This document shows, piece by piece, positions 26,313-34,302 of a stretch of 64,000 nucleotides of DNA. This DNA is from Phycisphaerae bacterium (GTDB taxonomy: Bacteria; Planctomycetota; Phycisphaerae; UBA1845), in the NCBI GenBank assembly GCA_029260075.1, contig JAJDDY010000056.1, positions 56,204 to 120,203 of the forward strand. Direction: 5' to 3'. Each line of letters opens with the position of its first letter. Position 1 is the first letter of the stretch. The position numbers were made by a program, and so were the translations under genes. Below the pieces are notes generated by a model. It did no database searches and was not told where the DNA came from. It worked only from the letters and a program-made list of their open reading frames with translations.

Positions 26313-26485
26313 CCGTCAACGTGGTTCACCACGGCCGCCAACAGCTTATCGCCCACCACAGGCGTGAAGTGTCGCCCGGGGCGTACTTCGTCGTTATCGG
26401 TCTAGCCAAACCGGTGAACCGCTACCGCGTATCATAGCCGCAGGTCATCGATACCGCGAAGCCGCAGGGAATCTGCTGCTCAAGT

Positions 26486-27094
26486 CTACATATTCGCTTT
26501 GCCGCGGATGGCGGCTTCGAGCATTCCGGTCGTGGCGTATTCGAGTTGCGATCCCACGGCGAGGCCTCGCGCGGGGCGGGTGACTTGCACACCGAGTTGA
26601 CTTAGTACGTCCTGCAGATGTAGCGCGGTGCCGTCGCCGTCGACGGTGGGGTTGAGCGCCAGGACGACCTCGCGGACGGTGCCCGACTTGACGCGATCGA
26701 CCAGAGCGGACACCGTTAAGTCCTCCGGCTCCACGCCTTCCAGCGGGGAGATGTGACCCATGAGCACGTGGTAGGTGCCGCGAATCAACCCGGTGGCTTC
26801 AAGCACAAGAAGATCTTTAGGTTGCTCAACCACCCAAACTTCACCCTGGTCGCGATTCGCATTGGAACAGATCGAACAGGGATCGGTTTCGGTAAGGTTG
26901 AAGCATACCTTGCAGTGAAGCACCTTGTCCTTGACGTCAATGAGGGCCTGAGCGAGGGCGGCGGCGAAGTCGCGCGGTTCGCGAAGGATATGAAACGCCA
27001 ATCGCTCGGCGTTGCGCGGACCGATGCCCGGTAGTTTCCGGAACGTTTCTTTCAGCCGCGTAAGCGACTCGATGGACTCACCCTGACTGGCCAT
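26486..27094 (-). CDS. recR: Recombination mediator RecR
   Basis: RecFOR-pathway protein that helps load RecA on gapped DNA. It has the N-terminal helix-hairpin-helix (FRKLPGIGPRNAERLAFHIL), a four-Cys zinc motif (CKVCFNLTETDPCSIC), a Toprim domain (VWVVEQPKDLLVLEATG, HISPLEGVEPEDL, EVVLALNPTVDGDGTALHL) and the C-terminal Walker-B-like end (TRPARGLAVGSQLEYATTGM). Length 202 is standard. It completes the classical dnaX-ybaB-recR order on the minus strand, although 388 repeat-bearing bases separate it from ybaB. Confidence 0.95.
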   Translation of the reverse strand: MASQGESIESLTRLKETFRKLPGIGPRNAERLAFHILREPRDFAAALAQALIDVKDKVLHCKVCFNLTETDPCSICSNANRDQGEVWVVEQPKDLLVLEATGLIRGTYHVLMGHISPLEGVEPEDLTVSALVDRVKSGTVREVVLALNPTVDGDGTALHLQDVLSQLGVQVTRPARGLAVGSQLEYATTGMLEAAIRGKANM

Positions 27095-27482
27095 GCGCGA
27101 TACCTTCGTGTTGTTTCAAGAGCTACGGACGATCCGCAAAGTATGCCCGTTTGGGCGGCCCATCTCTGTAGAGGTAGGAGACGCGAATCCGACGTCCTTT
27201 CGAAGCTGCCACGGCTCAAACCAACGAGCCAATGGGATCACCGGCTGGAAGCCGGTGCCACACAAGATGTCGTTCCGTACGTTACGAACCGCCTAGTGCT
27301 TTGTCACGCCTTAATCTTCGGGTTGTCGCCGCCCGCACCAGTGGAGCTAGGCTCGCCGGTCAGAGCCCGCCGCGCTAGCGGTGGGACCGGTCCGAGGGCT
27401 GGCGCCCTCGGCTCTGATGCCGCACGAACCGACGAGCGCTTCCCGAAACCCACAAGAGGACGTGTGACGCTGCACTAGTACG
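27095..27482. other. Intergenic region between ybaB and recR with repeat remnants
   Basis: 388 bases inside an otherwise conserved gene cluster. It contains a family D remnant (27153-27193), a family C unit (27235-27263), and a GC-rich imperfect palindrome around 27389-27415 (GGTCCGAGGGCTGGCGCCCT). No gene is seen. Confidence 0.6.
27235..27263 (+). repeat. Family C repeat
   Basis: Exact copy of the GGATCACCGGCTGGAAGCCGG unit ending TGCCACAC. Confidence 0.75.
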
Positions 27483-27818
27483 TTACGATCCGCCGAGCAT
27501 GTCGGACAGACCGGGGATGTTCAATCCGCCGGTGAGCGCGGCCATCTGCTGTTTCATCGCGTCGTGCGCCTTGGTCACCGCCGTGCCGATGGCGGCTTTG
27601 ATCAGGTCTTCGAGCAATTCGACGTCGGCCACGGCGCTGGGGTCGATCTTGATTTCGAGAAGAACGCCCTTGCCGTCGACGACGACGCGCACCATGCCGC
27701 CGCCACCGTCGCCGTCGAAGCGTCGGGAGGCGAGTTCCTCTTGCATCTTGGTCATTTGACCCTGCATGTCCTTGGCAGACTTGAGCAGGTTAGTCAGGTT
27801 TCCGAGCCCTCCCAGCAT
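27483..27818 (-). CDS. ybaB: YbaB/EbfC family nucleoid-associated protein
   Basis: A small dimeric DNA-binding protein of 111 residues. It has an N-terminal coiled coil (LTNLLKSAKDMQGQMTKMQE), a central beta-sheet (GMVRVVVDGKGVLLEIKIDP) and a C-terminal helix (LEDLIKAAIGTAVTKAHDAM), as in the family. It ends Gly-Gly-Ser. ATG 27818 is preceded in frame by GTG 27821; a GGGAG ribosome-binding site lies just upstream. Its position directly after dnaX and before recR is the conserved bacterial arrangement. Confidence 0.92.
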   Translation of the reverse strand: MLGGLGNLTNLLKSAKDMQGQMTKMQEELASRRFDGDGGGGMVRVVVDGKGVLLEIKIDPSAVADVELLEDLIKAAIGTAVTKAHDAMKQQMAALTGGLNIPGLSDMLGGS

Positions 27819-27958
27819 CACTGGTTACTCCCTCGTGTTCTTCTTGTGCATCACCAAGCCTAAACCTGCGGGTTTCGTTCGTTCTTTCAGAGACGCGACC
27901 GTAAGGGAGCGAATCACACGAACCCGCACATTCACGAGTGGCCATGCACTTGGTCTTG

Positions 27959-29445
27959 CTATGAATCTTCCGGCATCGCTTCGGCGTCACCGGGGCCCGC
28001 TGGTTGTGCTGCAGGCTTGACCGTAACAAGCCGCCCTTCGACGGCCTCTTGAAATCGCTGCACGATCGGATCGCCCGATGCCCGCTGCTCATCCGCAGAG
28101 CTTACGTTCGAGGGCGTCGCCTCGATGGGCGCGGCGCGATCGGGAACGATCGGGTTCGATTCGAGTGCACCGACGGACGGTTCCGGCACCGGTGAGGCCG
28201 CTTCCGAACAGCGTGATTTCGCCGGAGCGGGCTTCACCTCGCCGCGTGCGTCGGTGTCAGTTTTTTTTTTGCGCCACCTGTCGACGGCGCCGACCCGGCT
28301 GGAGCGACCTCTTCGTCGAGCCGCTCAAGAATCCGATCGATGTCGGTGAACTGTCGACTCATCGACAGGCGAACGACGGCTGCGTCGGCGAGCGATCTCG
28401 CGGCACCGCTGAATTTCACATTGCGTTTCAATTCTTCGAGCAGGGTGACCATGTACACATAGGTCGGCGCATCGAATTGTTCCGCCGTTGCCCCCAGGTC
28501 AGACCGCATCGACTTGGCCACGTCAACGAGTTCCGTATCTTGACCGCACACCTTCATCAACATTAACGTCCGAACGTGCTCGATCAGGTGCTCACAGAAT
28601 CGCTCGACCGTACGACCGCTTTGCAGTGCCGCATCCAACGCCGCTAGCGAACCGGCCGCATCTTGTTCGGCCACGCAGGTCATGAGGGCGCCGGCGAGTG
28701 CGTCGTGCGCCGGGGGGATCAGTTCGTCAACGACCTCAGTCGTGACATGATCGGGATCATACGACAGCACTTTGTCGAGAAGGGACAGCGCGTCGCGCAT
28801 GGACCCATTGCCCAGCCGGGCGATGCGGCGAACAACCGCCTGCTCCGCTTTGACGCCTTCCATCTTGAGAATCGCATCGAGATGACCGGCGATGTCGTCC
28901 GTGCTGATGGCGTGAAAATCGAACCGCTGGCAGCGACTTTGCACGGTCGCAGGCACCTTCTGCGACTCGGTCGTCGCCAGGATGAACTTTACGTGCGGAG
29001 GCGGCTCTTCGAGCGTTTTCAGCAGCGCGTTGAACGCCCCGCTGCTGAGCATGTGTACCTCGTCGATGATGTACACCTTGTAGCGCGAGCGGGCTGGACG
29101 AAGCGTCGCGTTGCTGCGCAGCTCGCGAATGTTGTCGACCCCGGTATTGCTTGCTGCATCGATCTCGACGACGTCGATATCTTCTCCGACAGCCACCGCG
29201 CGGCAGGAATCACACGTTAGACATGGCGCCGTAGTGGCTTCATCGGCAGACAAACAATTGAGCGCTTTCGCGAGAATGCGGGCCATGGACGTCTTGCCGA
29301 CGCCGCGCGTGCCGGTAAACAGATAGCCGTGATGAACCCGGTCGCCGCTGATCGCGTTCTTGAGCGTGGTCGCAATGGCCTCCTGCCCAACGACTTCGTC
29401 GAAGGTATTGCTGCGGTAGGCTCTGGCTAGTACGCGATACGACAT
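27959..29445 (-). CDS. dnaX: DNA polymerase III tau/gamma subunit, two products by -1 frameshift at an A10 run
   Basis: Clamp-loader ATPase. From ATG 29445 the protein begins MSYRVLARAYRSNTFDEVVG. Motifs: Walker A GTRGVGKTS, a zinc module CLTCDSC with an upstream Cys, IDEVHMLS (Walker B), LLKTLEEPPPHVKFILATTE and VQSRCQRFDF (sensor). The zero frame ends at 28234, ten residues after Lys-Lys-Lys, giving a 403-residue gamma-like form. The Lys codons are an A10 run at 28261-28270; moving to -1 there continues for 100 codons to the TAG at 27959, making a ~495-residue tau-like form. The -1 frame's end (DPIVQRFQEAVEGRLVTV) resembles the last helix-strand motif of DnaX proteins. AGGTGG lies just upstream of the run. 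The start at 29445 excludes 97 unsupported upstream residues. Confidence 0.85.
28261..28270 (-). promoter_or_regulatory. dnaX slippage site (A10)
   Basis: Ten consecutive A on the coding strand, read as GCA AAA AAA AAA C in the zero frame. The frame stops ten codons later (TGA), while the -1 frame is open for 100 codons. Homopolymer slippage, transcriptional as in Thermus dnaX or ribosomal as in Escherichia coli dnaX, would yield both forms. A sequencing indel in the run is the alternative. Confidence 0.7.
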
Positions 29446-29787
29446 TCGATGCGATCCGGACGATTCACTCGGAACTGATCGGGATGATAACCCACCGGGC
29501 TTTGGCCCTAACGCTCTGTCAGCCTCCGACGGTTGTTGACGACCAGGTGATCCACGGCACCTGAACGAAACAGATGGGCTGCTCTGTTTCCAGCCTGACC
29601 CGTTGCCTACCCCGCCCACTGCATGGGACCTGGCCGTCAACGACCGCCCGAAACCCGCCGCGCCACGGTCGAACCGTAGCCCGGCCACTGCCCAGACGCT
29701 CGAACGGCATCCTACCAGCCGATCCGGAAAATACAATCCGCAGCAGATTGGGAGACTTGATCACAAACACCGCCCCAGAGCGATGAA

Positions 29788-29857
29788 CCGAGCCGCGCCC
29801 GTGAGGAAGCGGTCTTCACCCGCGAGCCCGGATCGCTTCCTCACGGGCGCGGCTCGG
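29788..29857. repeat. Family A repeat, perfect 24-bp stem
   Basis: Arms 29788-29811 and 29834-29857 are exact inverted complements of CCGAGCCGCGCCCGTGAGG plus AAGCG, with a 22-base loop. This is the cleanest copy in the window. It lies between the dnaX start and the stop of the next minus-strand gene (29905). The rest of 29446-29904 shows no gene. Confidence 0.9.
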
Positions 29858-29904
29858 CAAGATGCATTCCACGCACGTTCTCATACTCACGGCGTGGCAA
29901 GACA

Positions 29905-31563
29905 TCATGGACGATGCCATTCGTCGCAGGCGGCGCAGATCGGCGTTGCGCCGAAGCGACCGGAACGGTGCTCGATGCGAACCCGGTCCAACAGCGGCCC
30001 GCGCCAGCAGCCTTCGAGCGACTGCTCGTCCAAGCTCCCGACGACGTGCGCACCGCGAACATCCTGATCGCACAGCGTCACACTACCGTCGGCTAGTACC
30101 ATGCACCGCGACCGAAGACGACGACAGGCGACGCGCGTCGGCGGAGCCATGCGGATCACACTCCGATCCTCAACCGTGGCGCCGTAGTGAGAAAACCCCT
30201 GGATCGCCACGGCGCCGATCCGCCTCAGCCAACCGTCGTGAAAATCGTCAAGCTCATGCACGTTGTCGCGCGACTTGGTCATGGTCGGCACGACCAACGG
30301 CACGGCTGAGCCCAAACGCTCTCGCGCCCGGGCCAAGCGGTCGAGGTTGGCGCACACTGCTTCAAGATCGGCGCCGGATGAATCGTTGGGCGATTGTAGC
30401 TGGCCGTAAAGCTCGGGGGTCCAAGCATCGATCAACACCTCGAGCACGTCGACGCGGTGTTCGATGAGCGCGTTGATGGCCTCTTCGTCGAGATCGACGG
30501 CCGTGGTGCGCACGGCCAATCCATACACGGAGCGGTCCTTGGCACACGCGGATCGAACGCGCTCAAGCACGTGCGCGAACTGAGGGTGTCGAAGCGGATC
30601 TCCGAACCCGCCCAAGACCACAAGACCATCGTCTAACTGAGTCACTGCGTCGACGATCGTTCGAATATGTTCGACGTCGAGCGGGCCGCGCCTTGGCACG
30701 CGCGCACCGCGTGGGCGAAGCAACGCGTTCGGATAAGGGTCGTGCGTCGTCAACTCGATCTCCACTTCGTGCGGAACGAGTTCCACAGTGTCGGCTTCGC
30801 GTTGGTCAAGACATCGGCCGATCGTCGGAAGGTCCGGATCGGAATGTTCCCGCAGCAAAGTCGCAACATGTTGAAACGATCGGTCGGTATCGGCCAAGAG
30901 ACGCCCGACGACATAGCGAACGTCGACCGGTGTTTCTACGCAGCAAGGTTGGAAGATCAAGTCTTTCTGCGGCTCGTCGGGCTTGTACGAGAAGAGCCAA
31001 CCGAGCGGGATGTTTTTTTGTGCAAGATCAGCGATCAAGGCGCGTTCCATCAACACACCGCCAAGACCGGGCGGCGCCTGCGCAAACGTCATCCTCAATT
31101 CGTCTCGTTGATCGATGAATTGCTTGATCAAGGATTGTATGATCCCCGCGTCGAGCAAGACCGCTGCAGCCGGGACCGTTAACACCGCGTCGGCAGAGAC
31201 CGTACCGAGTAGTCCATGAATCAAACGTGCGTCGATGAACTCGTCGAAGTGTGTGGAACCCCCGAGTCCACCTCGCCAACCGTCAAGCGACCACTTGCGC
31301 GCCGACTGCACCAACGACGCCCAAGGCGCCGGCGGTAGTTCGTAACCGTGAACGAACACATCCGTAGCGCTGACTATCGCCGAGCAACGATCGCGCTGCG
31401 CCGTTGGGCAGAGCACGTAGATGTCCTCAATTTCGCCCACGCGGCGAAGGCGGTCCAGCGTTCGCCGAAGCACGGTAACCCCGCCGATTTCGTCAGCCAA
31501 TCGGCTGCGAACGCCGAGCGGCGAGGTTTCCAAGTCAGCCTGAATAGTTGCGATGATATTCAC
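29905..31563 (-). CDS. Nucleotidyltransferase-like / SPASM protein lacking radical-SAM cysteines
   Basis: About 552 residues. The N-terminal ~240 residues resemble SpsF-type sugar nucleotidyltransferases (MNIIATIQADLETSPLGVRS, IYVLCPTAQRD). The second half follows radical-SAM/SPASM proteins: EVEIELTT strand, GGFGDPLRHPQF (usual GGxGEPLLHP), and a SPASM end with Cys near 479, 486, 497, 518, 542 and 545 (GSVTLCDQD, PICAACDEW). Where CxxxCxxC should follow EIELTT the sequence reads HDPYPNALLRP, with no cysteine, so SAM chemistry through the usual cluster looks impossible. The GTG start at 31563 overlaps the stop of the DUF115 gene by four bases. A role in surface-glycan work is inferred from that neighbour. 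Confidence 0.65.
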   Translation of the reverse strand: MNIIATIQADLETSPLGVRSRLADEIGGVTVLRRTLDRLRRVGEIEDIYVLCPTAQRDRCSAIVSATDVFVHGYELPPAPWASLVQSARKWSLDGWRGGLGGSTHFDEFIDARLIHGLLGTVSADAVLTVPAAAVLLDAGIIQSLIKQFIDQRDELRMTFAQAPPGLGGVLMERALIADLAQKNIPLGWLFSYKPDEPQKDLIFQPCCVETPVDVRYVVGRLLADTDRSFQHVATLLREHSDPDLPTIGRCLDQREADTVELVPHEVEIELTTHDPYPNALLRPRGARVPRRGPLDVEHIRTIVDAVTQLDDGLVVLGGFGDPLRHPQFAHVLERVRSACAKDRSVYGLAVRTTAVDLDEEAINALIEHRVDVLEVLIDAWTPELYGQLQSPNDSSGADLEAVCANLDRLARARERLGSAVPLVVPTMTKSRDNVHELDDFHDGWLRRIGAVAIQGFSHYGATVEDRSVIRMAPPTRVACRRLRSRCMVLADGSVTLCDQDVRGAHVVGSLDEQSLEGCWRGPLLDRVRIEHRSGRFGATPICAACDEWHRP

Positions 31564-33479
31564 GCCGACTCCATGACCTGCGTAAAGCGATCCCTCGCGT
31601 CGCGGAGCAAGCCGCCCACGTCGACGGCGCCGTCGCGCACGCTGGTGATGAACGCGACGTCGCGGTCAAGCTGATGTTTCGCCCGCGCCACCCCGTCCGT
31701 TTCTTTCGTGCTCAGGCGACGGTCGGCAGAGAACCGCTGCAACTCTGCCAACTGCGAATGGGCGTTGACGATCTGATAGGCCAACCGTTCGTTATGGACC
31801 TTCGTGCGTAGCTCGTCGACCCGAACCAGACGGCGATTGAACTTGTCCGGGTCGCCGGTCAGCCCCTTGAGCTCTTCAAACAGTGCCAGCAACTCGTCAC
31901 AAACACCTACCACGTCGTCGAGCTCTTCGATGCGCGAGTCAAGCTGCGCCTTCGTCTTATCCCGTCGCGATGGATCGCACCAGTTCGTCGACTTACGATA
32001 GGCAAAGCGCCCTTCATCGAGCGGGCGCGAGCAGAACCGTGTAGCGGCTTCTTCTAACGTCATCACCTCACTACCACGCAGGTGCGCCCCGCCTTCCGTA
32101 GCATTGACCACGCGACACGGAGCGGCGGCGAAGTCTTGCACGAACTGTTCGAGATAGGTCAGCAGCAGCTCGTCGGTGTAGAGTTCACCACCCAGGGCGC
32201 CGGGGATCCGTCTGAGTATGGGTCGATTGCGTACGATTCGATCCCACTCCTTATGCTCCATGCTGTTGAATCGATTGAGCTCGCCGCGCCACGCCCGATG
32301 GATTTCGACACCGGGCACGTAGAACACATGACCGGTAAACGCTAGGTCTTGTCCCACGAAGATGATCGGATCGCACCCCATGTACACAGCCAGATAGAAC
32401 GCCAGGTGTGCGACGGTCGCCCCGGCTTGCAGACCATCTCGACCGGCCAGTTCGTCGCCGATCACCAGTCGCGCCCACTGATTGTCCAGCAGAGAGACCG
32501 GTCCGGGATAGTTGTCGATCACATGCCACGTGGCTTTCGGTTCCGCGACCAGGTGTACGCCGCTAAGATCGCCGATATCCTCGAAAAACTTCCGCGACAT
32601 TTCATGGAAGTCGAGACTCGTCACGAAGTCCGGTTCGACGCCGCGCTCCAGCAACGGTTTGACCGCAGTCTGCACGGCGCACAGCACCGCGCGACCTTTG
32701 AGGTCTTTGAGTTGATCGATGTTGCGGGCGAGCGACGGTCCGGCGGAGACGATGATCGCCGGATCGCCGGCGAATCGACCGCGCAGAATATCGATCGGCG
32801 GGGTAACCACATAGTTGACCAGGTTCATGGCGATGTTCTGGCAGGTGACGCGGGAGTTGGCCACCAGGGTCATCAGCGTCATGCGCGTGAAGCTGACGAA
32901 GTCGCCGATGGCTTCCGTGATCGCACGCTGCGCCGGTCCCGCGATACGCATCGAGGGCGAATGTTGAATGAATCGGGCGCCGAGCATGATGAGCGCGTTG
33001 CGCTCCTTGAGTCGCTCATGCACGCGGGTCTTGTCGTTGTCGGTGAGCAGGATGAGACGATCACGCTCCAACGCGTCGGAAAAATCGACACAGGTCAGCG
33101 CGGTGGCGATCAGTTCAACGGATGGCTCGGCGCAAAGGACGAAGGCGTCGCCGACCAGACGGTCGAGTAGCGCCTGAACGTGATAGCCCAAACCCAGCCC
33201 GGAAACCACGAAGCAATAGGCGTCGTCCGTCGACACCGTATCGACGAAACGGTTGGCTTCGACAATGGGATCGTACCGGCTGTGCACGTAGGTCGCCTTC
33301 GCTTGCGGCGTGGCCATGGTCGTGGTCCAGTGGCCGCTCTTCGTGGGCGTCAATGTGAGACGGTCGGCATCGTGTATCGCGTCGACCATCAGCGCCAATT
33401 GCGGGTCGCGACGCCACAGCGCGCGCATGTTGCGAAGAAACAACTCGTTGCCCACCGATGCCGAGACCGCTTCAGTCAT
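31560..33479 (-). CDS. DUF115 / motility-associated (MAF-type) glycosyltransferase-like protein
   Basis: A 639-residue protein. The central DUF115 domain shows GDPAIIVSAGPSLARNIDQL, AVLCAVQTAVKPLLERG, PDFVTSLDFHE, HLVAEPKATW, AGATVAHLAFYLAVYMGCDP, IIFVGQDLAFT and NATEGGAHLRG. This is the 6-hydroxymethylpterin-pyrophosphokinase-like (MptE) fold used by MAF proteins, which transfer nonulosonic acids to flagellin or other surface targets. An N-terminal domain (FLRNMRALWRRDP) precedes it and a coiled-coil-like end follows. The start overlaps the aat stop by eight bases and its stop overlaps the SPASM gene by four, so the three genes are translationally linked. The donor sugar is not deducible. 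Confidence 0.8.
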   Translation of the reverse strand: MTEAVSASVGNELFLRNMRALWRRDPQLALMVDAIHDADRLTLTPTKSGHWTTTMATPQAKATYVHSRYDPIVEANRFVDTVSTDDAYCFVVSGLGLGYHVQALLDRLVGDAFVLCAEPSVELIATALTCVDFSDALERDRLILLTDNDKTRVHERLKERNALIMLGARFIQHSPSMRIAGPAQRAITEAIGDFVSFTRMTLMTLVANSRVTCQNIAMNLVNYVVTPPIDILRGRFAGDPAIIVSAGPSLARNIDQLKDLKGRAVLCAVQTAVKPLLERGVEPDFVTSLDFHEMSRKFFEDIGDLSGVHLVAEPKATWHVIDNYPGPVSLLDNQWARLVIGDELAGRDGLQAGATVAHLAFYLAVYMGCDPIIFVGQDLAFTGHVFYVPGVEIHRAWRGELNRFNSMEHKEWDRIVRNRPILRRIPGALGGELYTDELLLTYLEQFVQDFAAAPCRVVNATEGGAHLRGSEVMTLEEAATRFCSRPLDEGRFAYRKSTNWCDPSRRDKTKAQLDSRIEELDDVVGVCDELLALFEELKGLTGDPDKFNRRLVRVDELRTKVHNERLAYQIVNAHSQLAELQRFSADRRLSTKETDGVARAKHQLDRDVAFITSVRDGAVDVGGLLRDARDRFTQVMESA

Positions 33480-34101
33480 TGGGTTTCGAACTCTTCGGAG
33501 ATAGGTCCGGGTGATCGGGTTCGACCATGCGGCAGGTACAAGTCAACGCCTGATCCAATCGGCGTTCGTAGTCGGCTCGCGGGATTTCCACGGCCCCCAG
33601 GCTGCGAAGATGATCCGTCATGAACTGCGCGTCCAGGAGCTCGAATCCCTGTTCCTGCATCCGGGTCACCAGGTGAACGAGCGCGACCTTCGAGGCGTCA
33701 GTCTGTCGATGAAACATCGACTCACCAAAGAACGCACCGCCCAGCGCGACGCCATACAAACCACCGGCGAGCATTTCGCCTGACCACGCCTCCACGCTAT
33801 GCGCAAACCCGAGGCGGTGCAAAGTTTCATACGCCTCGCGGACGTCTCGGGATATCCACGTGCCTTCCTTTCGGTCGGCACAAGCGTCAATCACTTGGTC
33901 GAAGGCTGTGTCGAACGTGACCGTGAATTTCTCACGACGCAGAACCGCCCGCAACGATCGCGACGCGGAAAAGTCCGCAAGCTCTATGACCGCGCGCGGG
34001 TCGGGTGCGAACCAGTGCAACTCGTCGGACTCGTCCGCCATGGGGAAAATACCCGCAGCGTACGCCCCCAACAGCCTATCGGGCGCAAGGTCTTTGTGCA
34101 T
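33472..34101 (-). CDS. aat: Leucyl/phenylalanyl-tRNA-protein transferase
   Basis: Transfers Leu or Phe to N-terminal Arg or Lys, creating primary N-degrons read by ClpS. Family motifs: LLGAYAAGIFPM, LHWFAPDPRAVIEL, TWISRDVREAYETLHRLGFA, HSVEAWSGEMLAGGLYGVAL, GGAFFGESMFHR, ASKVALVHLV, and LDAQFMTDHLRSLGAVEIPR. Length 209 is typical. Start ATG 34101 has no strong Shine-Dalgarno. It leads the overlapping operon with the DUF115 and SPASM genes, an unusual partner set for aat. Confidence 0.93.
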   Translation of the reverse strand: MHKDLAPDRLLGAYAAGIFPMADESDELHWFAPDPRAVIELADFSASRSLRAVLRREKFTVTFDTAFDQVIDACADRKEGTWISRDVREAYETLHRLGFAHSVEAWSGEMLAGGLYGVALGGAFFGESMFHRQTDASKVALVHLVTRMQEQGFELLDAQFMTDHLRSLGAVEIPRADYERRLDQALTCTCRMVEPDHPDLSPKSSKPND

Positions 34102-34230
34102 AGAAGCGCGCCAAAATGTTCACGGAATCAGCCGGACCGCCGCCGGCTGAACAAGCGATATGTTACGATAACGATTTGCCGTGGCCTCGCCACCACTACC
34201 GTGCCGGGGGAACACTATGGCTGACGATAG

Positions 34231-34294
34231 GGTGCGAGAAAGGATTCACGCACCAGCCAATTCACGCACCAGCCAAGAAGGGATTCACGCACCA
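34231..34294. repeat. Family B repeat units
   Basis: GGTGCGAGAAAGGATTCACG then CACC, followed by two partial copies (ATTCACGCACCAGCCA and GGATTCACGCACCAG). It lies between the aat start and the 3' end of the metalloprotease gene. Confidence 0.75.
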
Positions 34295-34302
34295 GTACAC
34301 GG

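Noticed and set aside
28663..29220. 185-codon open frame on the plus strand
   Set aside because: It is antisense to the dnaX ATPase core.
29446..29736. 97-residue N-terminal extension of dnaX
   Set aside because: The conserved DnaX start MSYRVLARAYR is at 29445; the extension has no family match and is Gly/Ser/Arg-rich.
32349..33170. 273-codon open frame on the plus strand
   Set aside because: It is antisense to the DUF115 gene, whose motifs are clear; it is a GC-rich shadow frame.
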